Positions 8,297-18,522 of a stretch of 64,000 bases of DNA are shown here, piece by piece. The notes under the pieces are model-generated. The model saw only the letters and a program-made list of their open reading frames with translations, had not been told where the DNA came from and ran no database searches. Where the stretch lies: assembly GCA_016710265.1 (NCBI GenBank), contig JADJJL010000003.1, positions 784,501-848,500 of the forward strand. Direction: 5' to 3'. The stretch is from Saprospiraceae bacterium. GTDB taxonomy: Bacteria; Bacteroidota; Bacteroidia; Chitinophagales; Saprospiraceae. The translations under genes and the position numbers were made by a program. Each line of letters starts with the position of its first letter. Positions within the stretch are counted from its first letter, which is position 1.

Positions 8297-9612
8297 TGAT
8301 GGTGTTAATTTTAGGTGCTGGTGAAAGTGGGATAGGAGCTGCGTTGCTTGCGAAAGCCCAAAATATGTTGGCATTCGTTAGTGAGCAAAAATCTATTGGT
8401 TTTGAAATCAAAGAAAAATTAATTGAGCTTGAAATCGATTTTGAAGAAAATGGACATGTTATAGCTTTTGAGGCTTTACCCGATTTGGCCATTGTTAGTC
8501 CTGGTATCCCTTCGAATTCAACCATTGTCAGACATTTAATTTCAAGGGGCGTAGAAATTATTTCTGAAATTGAATTTGCTTCCAGATTTTGTAAAGGGAA
8601 AGTAATTGCGATCACTGGAAGTAATGGTAAAACCACCACCACTAATTTATGTCATCATATTTTGAATGTGAATGGTAATAATGTTGCTAAAGTGGGTAAT
8701 GTTGGATATTCGTTTGCCAGAAGTGTGTCAGAAACGGTGGCCGATTATTATGTGGTAGAATTGAGTAGCTTTCAGTTAGATCATATCAACAGCTTTCGAC
8801 CGGATATTGGAATTTTACTCAATATTACCCCGGATCATCTGGACCGATATGATTATAATTTTCAAAACTATGTGAATGCTAAATTTAGAATTGGAGAATT
8901 TCAAACCAATCAAGATCACCTAATTGTGAATATTGGTGATCAGGTCATTCAGCAAAATATAGGATCTATTAAAAATATAGCCAAAACTCATTCAATAGAA
9001 ATACAACTTGACAACGAAGGTTTTATTTGGATCAATGGAAACAGAACATTGACTTTACAAAATTCCGTGTTAAAAGGAAATCATAATGCAGTAAATATTG
9101 CTTGTGTTTTTACAGCATTGAAAATTTTGGGGCTCAGTGTAGACCAAATTCAAAGTGGGCTAGATAGTTTTGTCAATGACCCCCACAGGATGGAAGTTTT
9201 AGGAGAATTTAATGGAGTTGAATTTATCAACGACAGCAAAGCGACCAATGTTGATTCTGTGTATTGGGCATTGGATGCCATGCAAAAGCCAGTCATTTGG
9301 ATTGCCGGTGGACAAGATAAAGGAAATGAATATGGAGTTTTACAAGCTTTGGTAAAAACTAAAGTAAAAGCATTGATTTGTATGGGCTTGGATAACCAGA
9401 AACTATTAAATGCTTTTAATGAGACAACACCCATAAAGGATACCCATGATATAAATTCTGCGATTCAAGAAGCTTGGAATATTGCTCAATCCGGGGATGT
9501 AATTTTATTATCCCCAGCTTGTGCAAGTTTTGATTTATTTAAAAACTATATGGACCGCGGAGAACAATTTAAAAATGAATTTGAGAAGTTGAAAGAAAGT
9601 GTAAGAGGATGA
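8296..9612 (+). CDS. murD: UDP-MurNAc-L-alanine:D-glutamate ligase
   Basis: 438 residues from the ATG at 8296, which shares its A with the mraY TAA; a second ATG follows at 8299. LILGAGESGIGAAL forms the N-terminal Rossmann loop. ITGSNGKTTTT is the ATP-binding P-loop, YVVELSSFQLD and LNITPDHLDRYD the central domain hallmarks, and GEFNGVEFINDSKATNVDS the inter-domain segment. The C-terminal LLSPACASFDLF is typical of MurD. The reaction adds D-Glu to UDP-MurNAc-L-Ala in the cytoplasm. Its TGA overlaps the ftsW ATG by four bases. Confidence 0.95.
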   Translation: MMVLILGAGESGIGAALLAKAQNMLAFVSEQKSIGFEIKEKLIELEIDFEENGHVIAFEALPDLAIVSPGIPSNSTIVRHLISRGVEIISEIEFASRFCKGKVIAITGSNGKTTTTNLCHHILNVNGNNVAKVGNVGYSFARSVSETVADYYVVELSSFQLDHINSFRPDIGILLNITPDHLDRYDYNFQNYVNAKFRIGEFQTNQDHLIVNIGDQVIQQNIGSIKNIAKTHSIEIQLDNEGFIWINGNRTLTLQNSVLKGNHNAVNIACVFTALKILGLSVDQIQSGLDSFVNDPHRMEVLGEFNGVEFINDSKATNVDSVYWALDAMQKPVIWIAGGQDKGNEYGVLQALVKTKVKALICMGLDNQKLLNAFNETTPIKDTHDINSAIQEAWNIAQSGDVILLSPACASFDLFKNYMDRGEQFKNEFEKLKESVRG

Positions 9613-10811
9613 ATGAAATGATTTTGGATATTAAACAAGGAATTAAGGGTAACCGCTTTTTGTGGGCAATTATCCTTTTATTGTCCTTATGTTCAATGTT
9701 GGCTGTGTATAGCGCTTCATTGTCCTTGACTAAATTTCAGGGTGATTCCACTTTGTATTTTCTTTTTAAGCATGTGCCTTATATATTAGCAGGATTGGCA
9801 ATTGCTTGGATGGTTTCCAATATTGATTACACAGAATTCAATAAGTATGCACCTATTTTCTTGGTGATATCTATTGGTTTATTAATCTATGCTTTATTTT
9901 TTGGAGTGAACATTAACAACGCCAGACGTTGGATACAACTTCCTTTTATTGATGTTACTTTTCAGGTTTCAGACATTGCAAGAATTGCTTTGATTACTTA
10001 TGTGGCGAGATCTGTATCAGCCAAGCAGGATTATATAAAGAGTTTTAAGACTTCTTTCATGCCCATCATGTTGCCTATCTTAATAGTTTGTGGACTTATT
10101 GCGCCATCTAATTTTAGTACCTCTGCTTTACTTTTTGTGACCTGTGTATTGATGATGATCGTTGGAAGGGTTTCTTTTAAGTACATTATTATTTTAGGAT
10201 TTTTGGGGATCATCATGTTTGGATTATTAATTTATCTGGGACATTTTATGCCGGATTCAATTAGGGTACATACCTGGATTAGCAGAATCAATGAGTTTTT
10301 GGGAAATGAAGGAGGAGGATACCAAATCCAACAAGCAAAAATTGCCATTGCCCGAGGAGGATGGTTTGGAGTTGGACCGGGACATAGCATGCTCAGAAAT
10401 TTTATTCCATACTCCTACGCCGATTTTATATATGCCATTATATGTGAAGAGTGGGGAATATTGATCGGTGGTATCGGACTTATTGGACTTTATACTTTAT
10501 TGTTATTTCATTGCGTAGGAGTCGTTACGAAATCTCCAAGAGCTTTTGGTGCGATGTTGACCATTGGTATTGGTTTTAGTATTGTGATTCAAGCCTATGC
10601 AAATATGGCGGTTTCACTTGGTGTGGTACCTGTTACCGGTTTGACCTTGCCATTTATAAGTATGGGCGGTACCTCCCTATTAATTACAAGTGTAGCTTTC
10701 GGAATGATCTTGAGTGTAAGCAAACATATCAGTGGATTAAAGTTGGATGAAAATAGTGATGAGAATGAACGGGATCATAAAATTAGTTTAGACGATGAAA
10801 GTGCTCATTAG
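9609..10811 (+). CDS. ftsW: FtsW septal glycosyltransferase (SEDS)
   Basis: 400 residues with about ten hydrophobic segments of the SEDS family. Seen are LLSLCSMLAVYSAS in the first helix, the RRWIQLPF and GGYQIQQAKIAIARGGWFG extracytoplasmic segments, the ADFIYAIICEEWG region with the conserved acidic residues, and LPFISMGGTSLL near the end. FtsW polymerises lipid II at the septum as partner of FtsI. The start overlaps murD by four bases (ATGA) and the 3' end overlaps murG by 17 bases, so the operon is tightly packed. Confidence 0.94.
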   Translation: MNEMILDIKQGIKGNRFLWAIILLLSLCSMLAVYSASLSLTKFQGDSTLYFLFKHVPYILAGLAIAWMVSNIDYTEFNKYAPIFLVISIGLLIYALFFGVNINNARRWIQLPFIDVTFQVSDIARIALITYVARSVSAKQDYIKSFKTSFMPIMLPILIVCGLIAPSNFSTSALLFVTCVLMMIVGRVSFKYIIILGFLGIIMFGLLIYLGHFMPDSIRVHTWISRINEFLGNEGGGYQIQQAKIAIARGGWFGVGPGHSMLRNFIPYSYADFIYAIICEEWGILIGGIGLIGLYTLLLFHCVGVVTKSPRAFGAMLTIGIGFSIVIQAYANMAVSLGVVPVTGLTLPFISMGGTSLLITSVAFGMILSVSKHISGLKLDENSDENERDHKISLDDESAH

Positions 10812-11889
10812 TGGTGGTGGAACAGGTGGTCATGTGTTTCCGGCAATCGCTATTGCAGATGCATTAAAATCGCTATGTCCTAATCTTGACATTCTCTTCG
10901 TTGGTGCGTTGGGCAAATTGGAAATGACCGAGGTGCCTAAAGCAGGTTATAAGATCATAGGTTTGGATATTCAAGGTTTTCAAAGAAAAATTGGATTGGC
11001 TCCATTTAAAACTTTTTGGAAATTGGGTAAAGCTTTATTAAAATCAAGAAGTATCCTAAAATCTTTTAAACCCGATGTGGTGGTTGGCGTAGGTGGATAT
11101 GCAAGTGGAGCGATTATGAAAGCGGCCCAATGGTCTTCTATTCCAACGGTCATTCAAGAGCAAAATTCATATCCGGGTTTGACCAATCGTTGGATGGCGG
11201 ATCATGTCAATTTTATATGTGCAGCCTTTGAAGAAGTAAAAACATTCTTTCCTAAGACTAAAGTTTATATCACTGGCAATCCGGTGCGTCAAAATTTTAA
11301 CAAACTTGTCGACAAAAATATTGCTTATGAATATTTTGGATTAGATTCCACTAAAAAAACTTTTTGTGTTTTTGGGGGCAGCTTAGGGGCAGCTACTATG
11401 AATAAAGTCATTTTGGAAGCATTACCTCAAATTTATGCTCGTGAAGATATTCAAATTTTGTGGCAAGTCGGTCGAAAATATGAAGAAGAAATTTTAAAAC
11501 ATAAAATAGCTTCTATCAAAAGGGTTAAAATTTGTAGTTTTATAGATCGCATGGATTATGCTTATGCCATTGCAGATATCGCCATTGCCAGGGCAGGAGC
11601 CCTGACCATTGCTGAATTGGCTATAACGGGTACAGTTTCCATTTTAGTGCCATCCCCCAATGTAACGGATGACCACCAAACTAAAAATGCAATGTCTTTG
11701 GTACAGAGAAATGCAGCTATTTTGGTCAAGGACGAAAATGCAATAAAAGATTTATGGAAGACTACAATTTCTTTATCACACGACGAGGTAAAGCGAGCTG
11801 AAATTAAGAAAAATCTTCTTGCATTAGCAAAACCTGATGCCGCAAAAGATATCGCCCAACATATTATTTCATTGATACCACAAAAATGA
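10795..11889 (+). CDS. murG: UDP-GlcNAc:lipid I N-acetylglucosaminyltransferase
   Basis: 364 residues with the GT-B fold. The N-terminal loop GGGTGGHVFPAIAIADAL, the VGVGGYASG loop, QEQNSYPGLTNR, FGGSLGA and ARAGALTIAELA are MurG signatures. The enzyme transfers GlcNAc to lipid I on the inner membrane face to give lipid II. It starts inside the end of ftsW (17-base overlap) and ends with an ATGA overlap with murC. Confidence 0.95.
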   Translation: MKVLISGGGTGGHVFPAIAIADALKSLCPNLDILFVGALGKLEMTEVPKAGYKIIGLDIQGFQRKIGLAPFKTFWKLGKALLKSRSILKSFKPDVVVGVGGYASGAIMKAAQWSSIPTVIQEQNSYPGLTNRWMADHVNFICAAFEEVKTFFPKTKVYITGNPVRQNFNKLVDKNIAYEYFGLDSTKKTFCVFGGSLGAATMNKVILEALPQIYAREDIQILWQVGRKYEEEILKHKIASIKRVKICSFIDRMDYAYAIADIAIARAGALTIAELAITGTVSILVPSPNVTDDHQTKNAMSLVQRNAAILVKDENAIKDLWKTTISLSHDEVKRAEIKKNLLALAKPDAAKDIAQHIISLIPQK

Positions 11890-13266
11890 AAATTCCAAAC
11901 ACCATCTACTTTCTAGGAATTGGAGGCATTGGAATGAGCTCCCTGGCAAGATATTTTAATCGGCGAGGTTCAAAGGTATTGGGTTATGATCGTACTTCTT
12001 CAGAATTGACTTCAGAAATGATTAAGGAAGGAATTTCTATTCACTTTACGGATAGTCCGGATTTAATTCCAAATGAAATTGATCTGATCGTTTATACTCC
12101 AGCGATTCCAAAAAATTTAATGGAATTTATCCACTTGAGTCAGTGGCCTGACAAAATTAAAAAAAGGTCAGAAGTTTTGGGTGAGCTTACTGCATCTCAT
12201 AAAAATATTGCAATTGCAGGGACCCATGGGAAGACCACAACCAGTGTTTTATTATCACAATTGTTGGACCATTGCAAAATTTCATTCACTGCATTTCTTG
12301 GAGGAATTTCCAAAAGCCATCATTCTAACTTAATCGACAAAGGAGACAGTTGGATGGTAGAAGAAGCAGATGAATTTGATCGATCTTTTTTGCAACTAAG
12401 ACCGGACATTGCAGTGATTGGATCTTTGGATGCGGATCATTTGGACATCTATGGTGACCGGATGAAAATGGTCGAATCTTATTTGGAATTTTCAAGAAAA
12501 ATAAAATCAGGAGGAATCTTGTTTTTATATCAGGGAATTGCTGAAACTGAAATTGAAGAATTTAGAAATATTTGTAATCCCAAAGTCAAGGTATTGACTT
12601 ACGGACCACAACTGGATGCAGACATTCAAATTAAAAATTCAACAGACAGAACAAGGTTGGATGAATTTTGATTATCGGGATGAAACTGGTTTTAGTATGA
12701 ATAATTTAAAAATCAGATTACCTGGAATTCACAATGCTTCCAATGCAGGAGTAGCCATTCGCATTGCGATGGAAGTGAAAGCATCCGAAAATAATTTTGA
12801 GTATGATATTAAAATGGCACTTTCTGAGTTTAAAGGAATAGATCGAAGATTCGAATGGAAATATGAAACTGAGAACAATGTATTGATTGAAGATTATGCG
12901 CACCATCCCTCCGAATTGGCCGCTGCAATACAAGCCGCTAGAGATTGTTATCCAAAAAGAAAATTGACTGGGATTTTTCAACCTCACTTATATACAAGAA
13001 CAAGAGATTTTGCAACTGACTTCGCCAAAGTGCTGGATACCTTGGATGAAATAATTTTGGTAGAACTATACCCAGCTAGAGAAAATCCAATCGAAGGCAT
13101 TGGATCCGAGACTATTCTAAATTTAATGCAAAACTCGGCCAAACATTATATATTAAAAGCAGATTTAGTAGATCAATTGACAAAATTGAAGACCGATGTC
13201 ATTCTAATTTTAGGAGCAGGAGATTTGGATTTACTCTCCAGCCAAATTGTTAAAAATTTAAAGTAA
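11886..13266 (+). CDS. murC: UDP-MurNAc:L-alanine ligase, disrupted by a +1 frameshift
   Basis: Two overlapping frames together make one MurC. The first (11886-12671) has the FLGIGGIGMSSLARYF loop, the GTHGKTTTS ATP site and VEEADEFDRSF. The second, entered at or before 12640, has GIHNASNAGVAIRIA, EDYAHHPSELAA, FQPHLYTRTRDF and VELYPARENPI. The join is at the A5 run 12633-12637: removing one A gives a continuous protein of about 460 residues (…DIQIK-IQQTEQGW…). MurC is essential and the rest is intact, so a consensus error in the homopolymer is the simplest explanation; a true mutation cannot be excluded from this sequence. The start overlaps murG by four bases. Confidence 0.88.
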
Positions 13267-13267
13267 C

Positions 13268-14059
13268 ATGCAAAAAAGGGTAAAATTAGGAATAGGAATT
13301 GCTATTTACATCAGCACCATGATATTGGTTTCTGTGGTTTGGTTGAGTGCCATTAAACAGCAGCGTATGCAAAAGTCCGGGCAGCTAAAAATTCAAATAT
13401 TGAGGCCAACTGCTGAAAATATCCTAATCGATGATAAAGACATTAAGGAGACCGTGCTTAAATTTTATAAAAAAGATTGGAGAAAGATTAAATCTTTTGC
13501 CATGAATACAGTTGGACTTGAAAGTCGCCTGGAAGCTTTACCGGTGGTACATCACAGTGAAATTTATTTGGATGCCAATCAGAATCTTCATGTGGATGTT
13601 TACCAAAGAGATCCTGTATTGAGGGTTTTAGACATTGAGGGCAACCAATATTACATAGATACTGAAGGCAATAAGATTCCGTGTTCATCCAGATATGCAG
13701 CCAGAGTTCCTGTGGTAACAGGAGTGGCTGGTACACAAGGAGATAGAAATGTGCTCAAAGGAAAAAATTTACATATTAAGAATATTTACTATCTTGCGCT
13801 CGAAATAGCAAAAGACCCCTTCGCCCAATCACTTATAGAACAAATCGATATCCAGCAAACTGGTGATGTCGTTTTTGTACCGAAGATTGGTTCAGAAAAA
13901 ATATTTTTTGGTAAGGTAAATGACATTCAAGAGAAGTTGGATAAGCTTCAATTTTTCTATCGTGAAGGACTGCGATATGAAGGATGGAACGTATACACCA
14001 CCATTGATCTTCAAAATAGAGATCAGGTGGTTTGTAAAAGAAATAATGCAGAATTATAA
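13268..14059 (+). CDS. ftsQ: FtsQ/DivIB-like division protein
   Basis: 263 residues with a short cytoplasmic tail, one membrane segment (about residues 7-26, LGIGIAIYISTMILVSVVWL) and a periplasmic part. The part beginning IQILRPTAENILIDDKDIK resembles the POTRA domain, and RLEALPVVHHSEIYLDANQNLHVDV the FtsQ beta-domain entry. The family is poorly conserved, so position between murC and ftsA supports the call strongly. FtsQ recruits FtsL/FtsB and thereby the septal synthase. The ATG is one base after the murC stop. Confidence 0.85.
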   Translation: MQKRVKLGIGIAIYISTMILVSVVWLSAIKQQRMQKSGQLKIQILRPTAENILIDDKDIKETVLKFYKKDWRKIKSFAMNTVGLESRLEALPVVHHSEIYLDANQNLHVDVYQRDPVLRVLDIEGNQYYIDTEGNKIPCSSRYAARVPVVTGVAGTQGDRNVLKGKNLHIKNIYYLALEIAKDPFAQSLIEQIDIQQTGDVVFVPKIGSEKIFFGKVNDIQEKLDKLQFFYREGLRYEGWNVYTTIDLQNRDQVVCKRNNAEL

Positions 14060-14093
14060 ATAAATTGAAATCATTCTTGACAGTATAAATATT

Positions 14094-15467
14094 ATGAACA
14101 TGGAAACTCAAAATACTCAAAATCCGGACATCGTCGCTGCATTGGACATCGGGACCACCAAAGTGTGTGTGGTGGTTGGAAGAAGAAATATACTTAATAA
14201 AATTGAAGTACTTGGATTTGGAAAAGTTCTTTCAGAAGGAGTCATTAGAGGCGTGGTATCCAATATTGATAAAACGGTAAAGGCTATCAGCGATGCAATT
14301 GACCTTGCAGAAAAAATGAGTAAGCATGAAATTCAAAAGGTTCATGTAGGTATTGCAGGGCAACATATAAAAAGCCTCCAACATCAAGGCGTACTGTACA
14401 GAAGCAATCCTCAAGAAGAAATCACAAAAGAGGATGTGGATAAACTTATCCAAGATATGTACAAAATCGCACTTCCTCCTGGCGATCAAATTTTGCATGT
14501 GATACCTCAAGAATTTACCGTTGATGATGAAGAAGGAATTATTGATCCGATAGGTATGTCTGGTTCCAGATTGCAGTCCAATTTTCACATTATTACAGGC
14601 AATACATCTGCAGCTTCCAATATTTTACGTTGTATTGAAAAAGCTGGATTAGTAGCGGAAAGCATCACCCTCGAACCCTTAGCTTCTGCAGAATCAGTTC
14701 TCGCAAAAGAAGAGAAAGAAGCAGGAGTAGTGATGGTGGACATTGGAGGTGGAACAACAGATGTGACCATTTACAATGAAGGAATTATACGATATACTTC
14801 GGTAATTCCAATAGGAAGCAATATTATTTCCAAAGATATTAAGGCTGGTTGTTCAGTAACCATCGAACAGGCCGAGAAATTAAAAGTGAGATTTGGATCA
14901 GCACTTAGCGAGGAAATCGTTGATAACAGGATTATTACTATTCCAGGGCTGATGGGCCGCGAACCAAAAGAAATTTCTGAAAAGAATCTATCTCGAATAA
15001 TTCAGGCAAGGGTTGAAGAAATTTTTGAATACGTTATGTGGGATATACACCGCAGTGGCTATGAAAATAAAGTTTCAGCAGGAATTGTACTAACTGGAGG
15101 TGGATCCTTATTGAAGAATCTCGATTTATTGGCCGAATTTCAAACAGGCCTATCAGCTCGAATTGGACATCCTACCCAATATTTAAGTTCGCATTACATG
15201 GATGAAATTTCCAATCCTATGTTTGCAACAGGAGTTGGACTTATTTTGGAAGGATTTAAGAAAGTTCCACTGCGTAAAGAGGAAAAAAGAATTATTCCTG
15301 AGAGGACTTTTGATTTGGTGGAGGAGGTCTTACCCATTGGTTTCGAATCCATGCCTGAACGTGACGAAATAGAACGCAGGAAAGAATCTTGGCTTGGTAG
15401 AGTGGTGAATAAAGGTTATTCCTCTGTCAAAGAATTCTTTGAAGCCAGTCCCGATTCAGAATTTTAA
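14094..15467 (+). CDS. ftsA: FtsA, actin-like membrane tether of the Z ring
   Basis: 457 residues. The actin-fold phosphate loops ALDIGTTKVCVVVG and VVMVDIGGGTTDVTIY, the SHS2 (1C) insertion around HVGIAGQHIKS, and the adenosine motif GIVLTGGGSLLKNL are all present. A long linker after residue about 400 ends in SWLGRVVNKGYSSVKEFFEA, which can form the amphipathic membrane-targeting helix. FtsA anchors FtsZ filaments to the membrane and signals to FtsW-FtsI. A second ATG lies two codons after the first. Confidence 0.95.
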   Translation: MNMETQNTQNPDIVAALDIGTTKVCVVVGRRNILNKIEVLGFGKVLSEGVIRGVVSNIDKTVKAISDAIDLAEKMSKHEIQKVHVGIAGQHIKSLQHQGVLYRSNPQEEITKEDVDKLIQDMYKIALPPGDQILHVIPQEFTVDDEEGIIDPIGMSGSRLQSNFHIITGNTSAASNILRCIEKAGLVAESITLEPLASAESVLAKEEKEAGVVMVDIGGGTTDVTIYNEGIIRYTSVIPIGSNIISKDIKAGCSVTIEQAEKLKVRFGSALSEEIVDNRIITIPGLMGREPKEISEKNLSRIIQARVEEIFEYVMWDIHRSGYENKVSAGIVLTGGGSLLKNLDLLAEFQTGLSARIGHPTQYLSSHYMDEISNPMFATGVGLILEGFKKVPLRKEEKRIIPERTFDLVEEVLPIGFESMPERDEIERRKESWLGRVVNKGYSSVKEFFEASPDSEF

Positions 15468-15557
15468 AATATAAATTAAAAAAAATTATAATTTATTATT
15501 ATATATAATATATAATTACGTATCTTTACGTCATCAATAGATATAAAAAAAGATTAT

Positions 15558-16987
15558 ATGACTCAAGAATCTATCATTAAAGTGATCGGAGTTGGTGGAG
15601 GAGGCACCAACGCGGTGACCCACATGTATAATCTCGGCATTCGAGGTGTAGATTTTGCAGTCTGCAATACAGATCATCAAAGTCTTGACATCAGTTCAGT
15701 TCCTGTAAAAATCCAATTAGGTCCGTTGCTTACTGTAGGACGTGGCGCTGGAAACAATCCCGAAGTTGGACGTCAAGCTTGTTTAGAATCCGTCGAAGAA
15801 TTGCGTCGATTTTTAGAAAAAGATACGAAGATGGTTTTTGTAACTGCCGGAATGGGCGGTGGTACCGGGACCGGTGCAGCACCAATCATTGCCAAAGTAG
15901 CTAGAGAACTTGAAATATTGACGGTTGGAATCGTGACACTTCCATTTCAATTTGAAGGACCTAGAAGAGCCAGATTGGCCTTCGAAGGTTTGGATCAATT
16001 GAAACAAAATGTAGATTCTTTAATCGTAATTTCCAATAATAAATTGCGAGAGATGTATGGCAATTTGGCCATGTCCAGTGCCTTCGCTAACGCAGATTAC
16101 ATTCTTGCCACTGCAGCAAAAGGTATTGCAGAAATTATAACTGTTCCAGGTTATATTAATGTGGATTTTGAGGATGTAAATTTTGTGATGAAAGACAGCG
16201 GTGTCGCCATCATGGGTAGTGCATACGCAAAGGGGGAAGACCGAGCAAGAAAAGTGATTGAAAGTGCTTTAAATTCGCCTTTATTAGAGGACAATGATAT
16301 TCGCGGAGCAAAACATATTTTGCTCAATATTACAACAGGTAGAACGCCTGAAATTACCATGGATGAGGTTGCAGAAATTACAGAATACGTGCAACAAGAA
16401 GCAGGTTTTGATACTGATTTAATTTGGGGCTCTTGCGTAGACGAAAGTTTGGAAGACCAAATAAGTGTCACTTTGATTGCAACTGGATTCGGACAGGGAT
16501 ACAAAAATCGTGGAGCTGAAATTCAGCAAACCCGCAAAGTTGTATTGGATCTTGATGAAGAAGACAGACCTGTAGTCGCGGATACTTTTTCTATGGAAGA
16601 CCATTCACAAACAGTAGAGTTTGAGGACATACAAACCGCTATTCAAAAAGAAGATAATTCGCACAATAGTCTGTTTTATTTTCCAAAACCTGGTGTCAAT
16701 GAGCGCCGGGAAGACAGAACAACTGATTTAAATAAAAGCGCAGAAGTTTTTTCGAACGCTGTGGATGGTTTATCTCAAAGACAATCAGTCGTGAGAAAGC
16801 CGCTCAGTGAAGGAAAAATTTAGCAGAGGCTGAAAATACACCAGCCTTTGAGCGCAAACAAATTAGATTGGACAAGGTCAATCCGTCTTCGGAAACAGCC
16901 ATGTCCAGAACCCGGATATTTATGGATGAAGACAATCGTCTTGACATCCGGGAGGAGAATTCGTTTCTCCACGATAACGTCGATTAA
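15558..16987 (+). CDS. ftsZ: FtsZ, with a one-base disruption before its C-terminal tail
   Basis: The tubulin-like GTPase is complete in frame 15558-16823 (421 residues): GVGGGGTNAVTHM, the tubulin signature GGGTGTGAAP and the T7-loop region NVDFEDVNFVM. That frame stops at TAG 16821. The -1 frame continues as LAEAENTPAFERKQIRLD… and ends with REENSFLHDNVD at TAA 16985. This tail resembles the conserved C-terminal peptide region of Bacteroidota FtsZ, which contacts FtsA. The shift falls at the A5 run 16814-16818; one more A restores a continuous protein of about 477 residues. A consensus error is therefore likely. The 90-base gap upstream is very AT-rich. Confidence 0.9.
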
Positions 16988-17031
16988 AGATGCTTCGTCT
17001 TTTCATACCTTTTCATGAGATTGGTTTATTA

Positions 17032-17063
17032 GGCCAGGGGTGGTTCCCTGGCCAATTTTTTTT
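17032..17063 (+). terminator. intrinsic terminator of the dcw operon
   Basis: GGCCAGGG (17032-17039) pairs perfectly with CCCTGGCC (17046-17053) around a six-base loop and is followed by AATTTTTTTT. This is a strong rho-independent terminator 45 bases after the restored ftsZ stop. Confidence 0.92.
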
Positions 17064-17478
17064 CTGCATACAAGATTACCAAGAAATTATTAATTGAGTT
17101 TTATAGGTTTCTAATTCTTTTTGGTCCTCTAGAAATGAATGTTTATCATTAAAGTGTTCTATCCATAGTTTATCTTGCCATTAAAGTAGCACTTTAAACT
17201 CCTCATGAATGACCGTTTTTTATTTCCATATTTCTTTGCTTTTTCAAAATTTGATGTAGACATTGGTTTTATAGTTTTACAATTTCATTCTAAACTGAAA
17301 TGCCTTTTAACATTTAGGAACTTTGATTTTAGACATTAACTTTCTAAGATTTTAACAATTCGTAAATCTAAAAATCAGAAATACAATGATTTGTGTAATT
17401 AATCAGGAGAGGGTTAATAAATTTTTCTAAGCACAGATGATAAAATACTGTATATTTCGGCTTTCTTATATAAATCTT
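17064..17478. other. AT-rich gap without recognisable gene
   Basis: About 415 bases between the dcw terminator and the next gene. No open frame of note or RNA gene was recognised. TATATTTC at 17451-17458 is close to the TAnnTTTG -7 consensus and could serve the next gene, but the last base differs. Confidence 0.4.
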
Positions 17479-18504
17479 ATGAAAAGAAATCTTTTAATAC
17501 TTGGCACTGTCTTACTTTCAATTTTGACCCTTGGTCTCAATGCTCAAGATATCCATTTTACTCAATTCTCATTCTCCCCATTGCATGTCAACCCTGCACA
17601 GACAGGTGGATTTAATGGCACATACAGGATTGGAGGTATTTTTAGAGATCAGGCTGCTGCGGTAACTGGAATTGGTTCTGAGTTTAGGACCATTCATTTT
17701 TTTATTGATGCCAACTTGACCAAAGGATTCAGAAAGCAGGATTGGGTGGGTTTTGGAATGAATTTTTTACAGGACAGGTCGGGCGTAATCTCTTTGGGAT
17801 CGGGAGGTTTTATTGCCCAAGCAGCTTACCATTTAGGAGTGAATAAAAACAGTGATTTTTCAATCGGAGCTCAATACGGTTCGGTAAGTATGAACATTAA
17901 GGATAAGGAAAAAGCAATTTTCGAATCAAGCATTTCCGGTGGAGGACAGTCTCAGGATCTGATGAAATTGCAAGATAAGGCTAGTTTTACCGACATTTCA
18001 GTTGGAGTGGCATACACCACCCGATTGAGCCCTAAAAAGCACAAATTGGTGATGGGGGTGAATATGGCTAGAGTGAATAATCCAAGGGTATCACTTTCCT
18101 CAGGTGGTATTGGGAATAGAATTGGTTCTATGTTATCTGCACATGCTTCATTGGATTACCATCTAAATGATAAATTGGATTTGATTCCTATGATATGGGT
18201 GCGCAATTTAAAATCCAATACTCAAATTGCACCACAGTGCATGCTGAGTTATTTGTTTAATCCACAGAAAGAAATTAGGTTAAATGGAGGGCTTGGTTAT
18301 AGGATAGGGGATGCTTTGGAGATAATGGCTGGAATGGATATCCGAAACATCAAATTTCAAATAGGATTTGATTTGACGCTTTCTGGTCAAAGTGCAGCTC
18401 AAAGTCCATCCGGTTTTGGAGCTGTGGAACTTGCTGCAATCTACACTGGAAATATCACAAAGAAACCGAATCCAAAACCAAAAGTATTTTGCCCAAGATT
18501 TTAA
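17479..18504 (+). CDS. PorP/SprF family type IX secretion outer-membrane protein
   Basis: 341 residues from the ATG at 17479, chosen because it opens a clean signal peptide (MKRNLLILGTVLLSILTLGLNAQ); an in-frame ATG 14 codons upstream would add a segment unlike a signal. The mature part begins DIHFTQFSFSPLHVNPAQTG, the hallmark of the family, and continues as a beta-rich barrel with the conserved GFGMNFLQDRSG segment. Members are thought to anchor PorE/OmpA-like partners or to serve as adaptors for secreted substrates. It lies 18 bases before an OmpA/PD40 gene, the standard pairing. Confidence 0.9.
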   Translation: MKRNLLILGTVLLSILTLGLNAQDIHFTQFSFSPLHVNPAQTGGFNGTYRIGGIFRDQAAAVTGIGSEFRTIHFFIDANLTKGFRKQDWVGFGMNFLQDRSGVISLGSGGFIAQAAYHLGVNKNSDFSIGAQYGSVSMNIKDKEKAIFESSISGGGQSQDLMKLQDKASFTDISVGVAYTTRLSPKKHKLVMGVNMARVNNPRVSLSSGGIGNRIGSMLSAHASLDYHLNDKLDLIPMIWVRNLKSNTQIAPQCMLSYLFNPQKEIRLNGGLGYRIGDALEIMAGMDIRNIKFQIGFDLTLSGQSAAQSPSGFGAVELAAIYTGNITKKPNPKPKVFCPRF

Positions 18505-18522
18505 TATTCTTTATTTATTTAG

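Noticed and set aside
12633..12640. Programmed frameshifting in murC
   Set aside because: The change needed is +1, with no slippery codon, rare stop context or stimulator seen; a homopolymer error is simpler.
16812..16823. Programmed -1 frameshifting in ftsZ
   Set aside because: The A5-T3 context would force a mismatch in the A-site codon after slipping, and no known FtsZ uses this mechanism.
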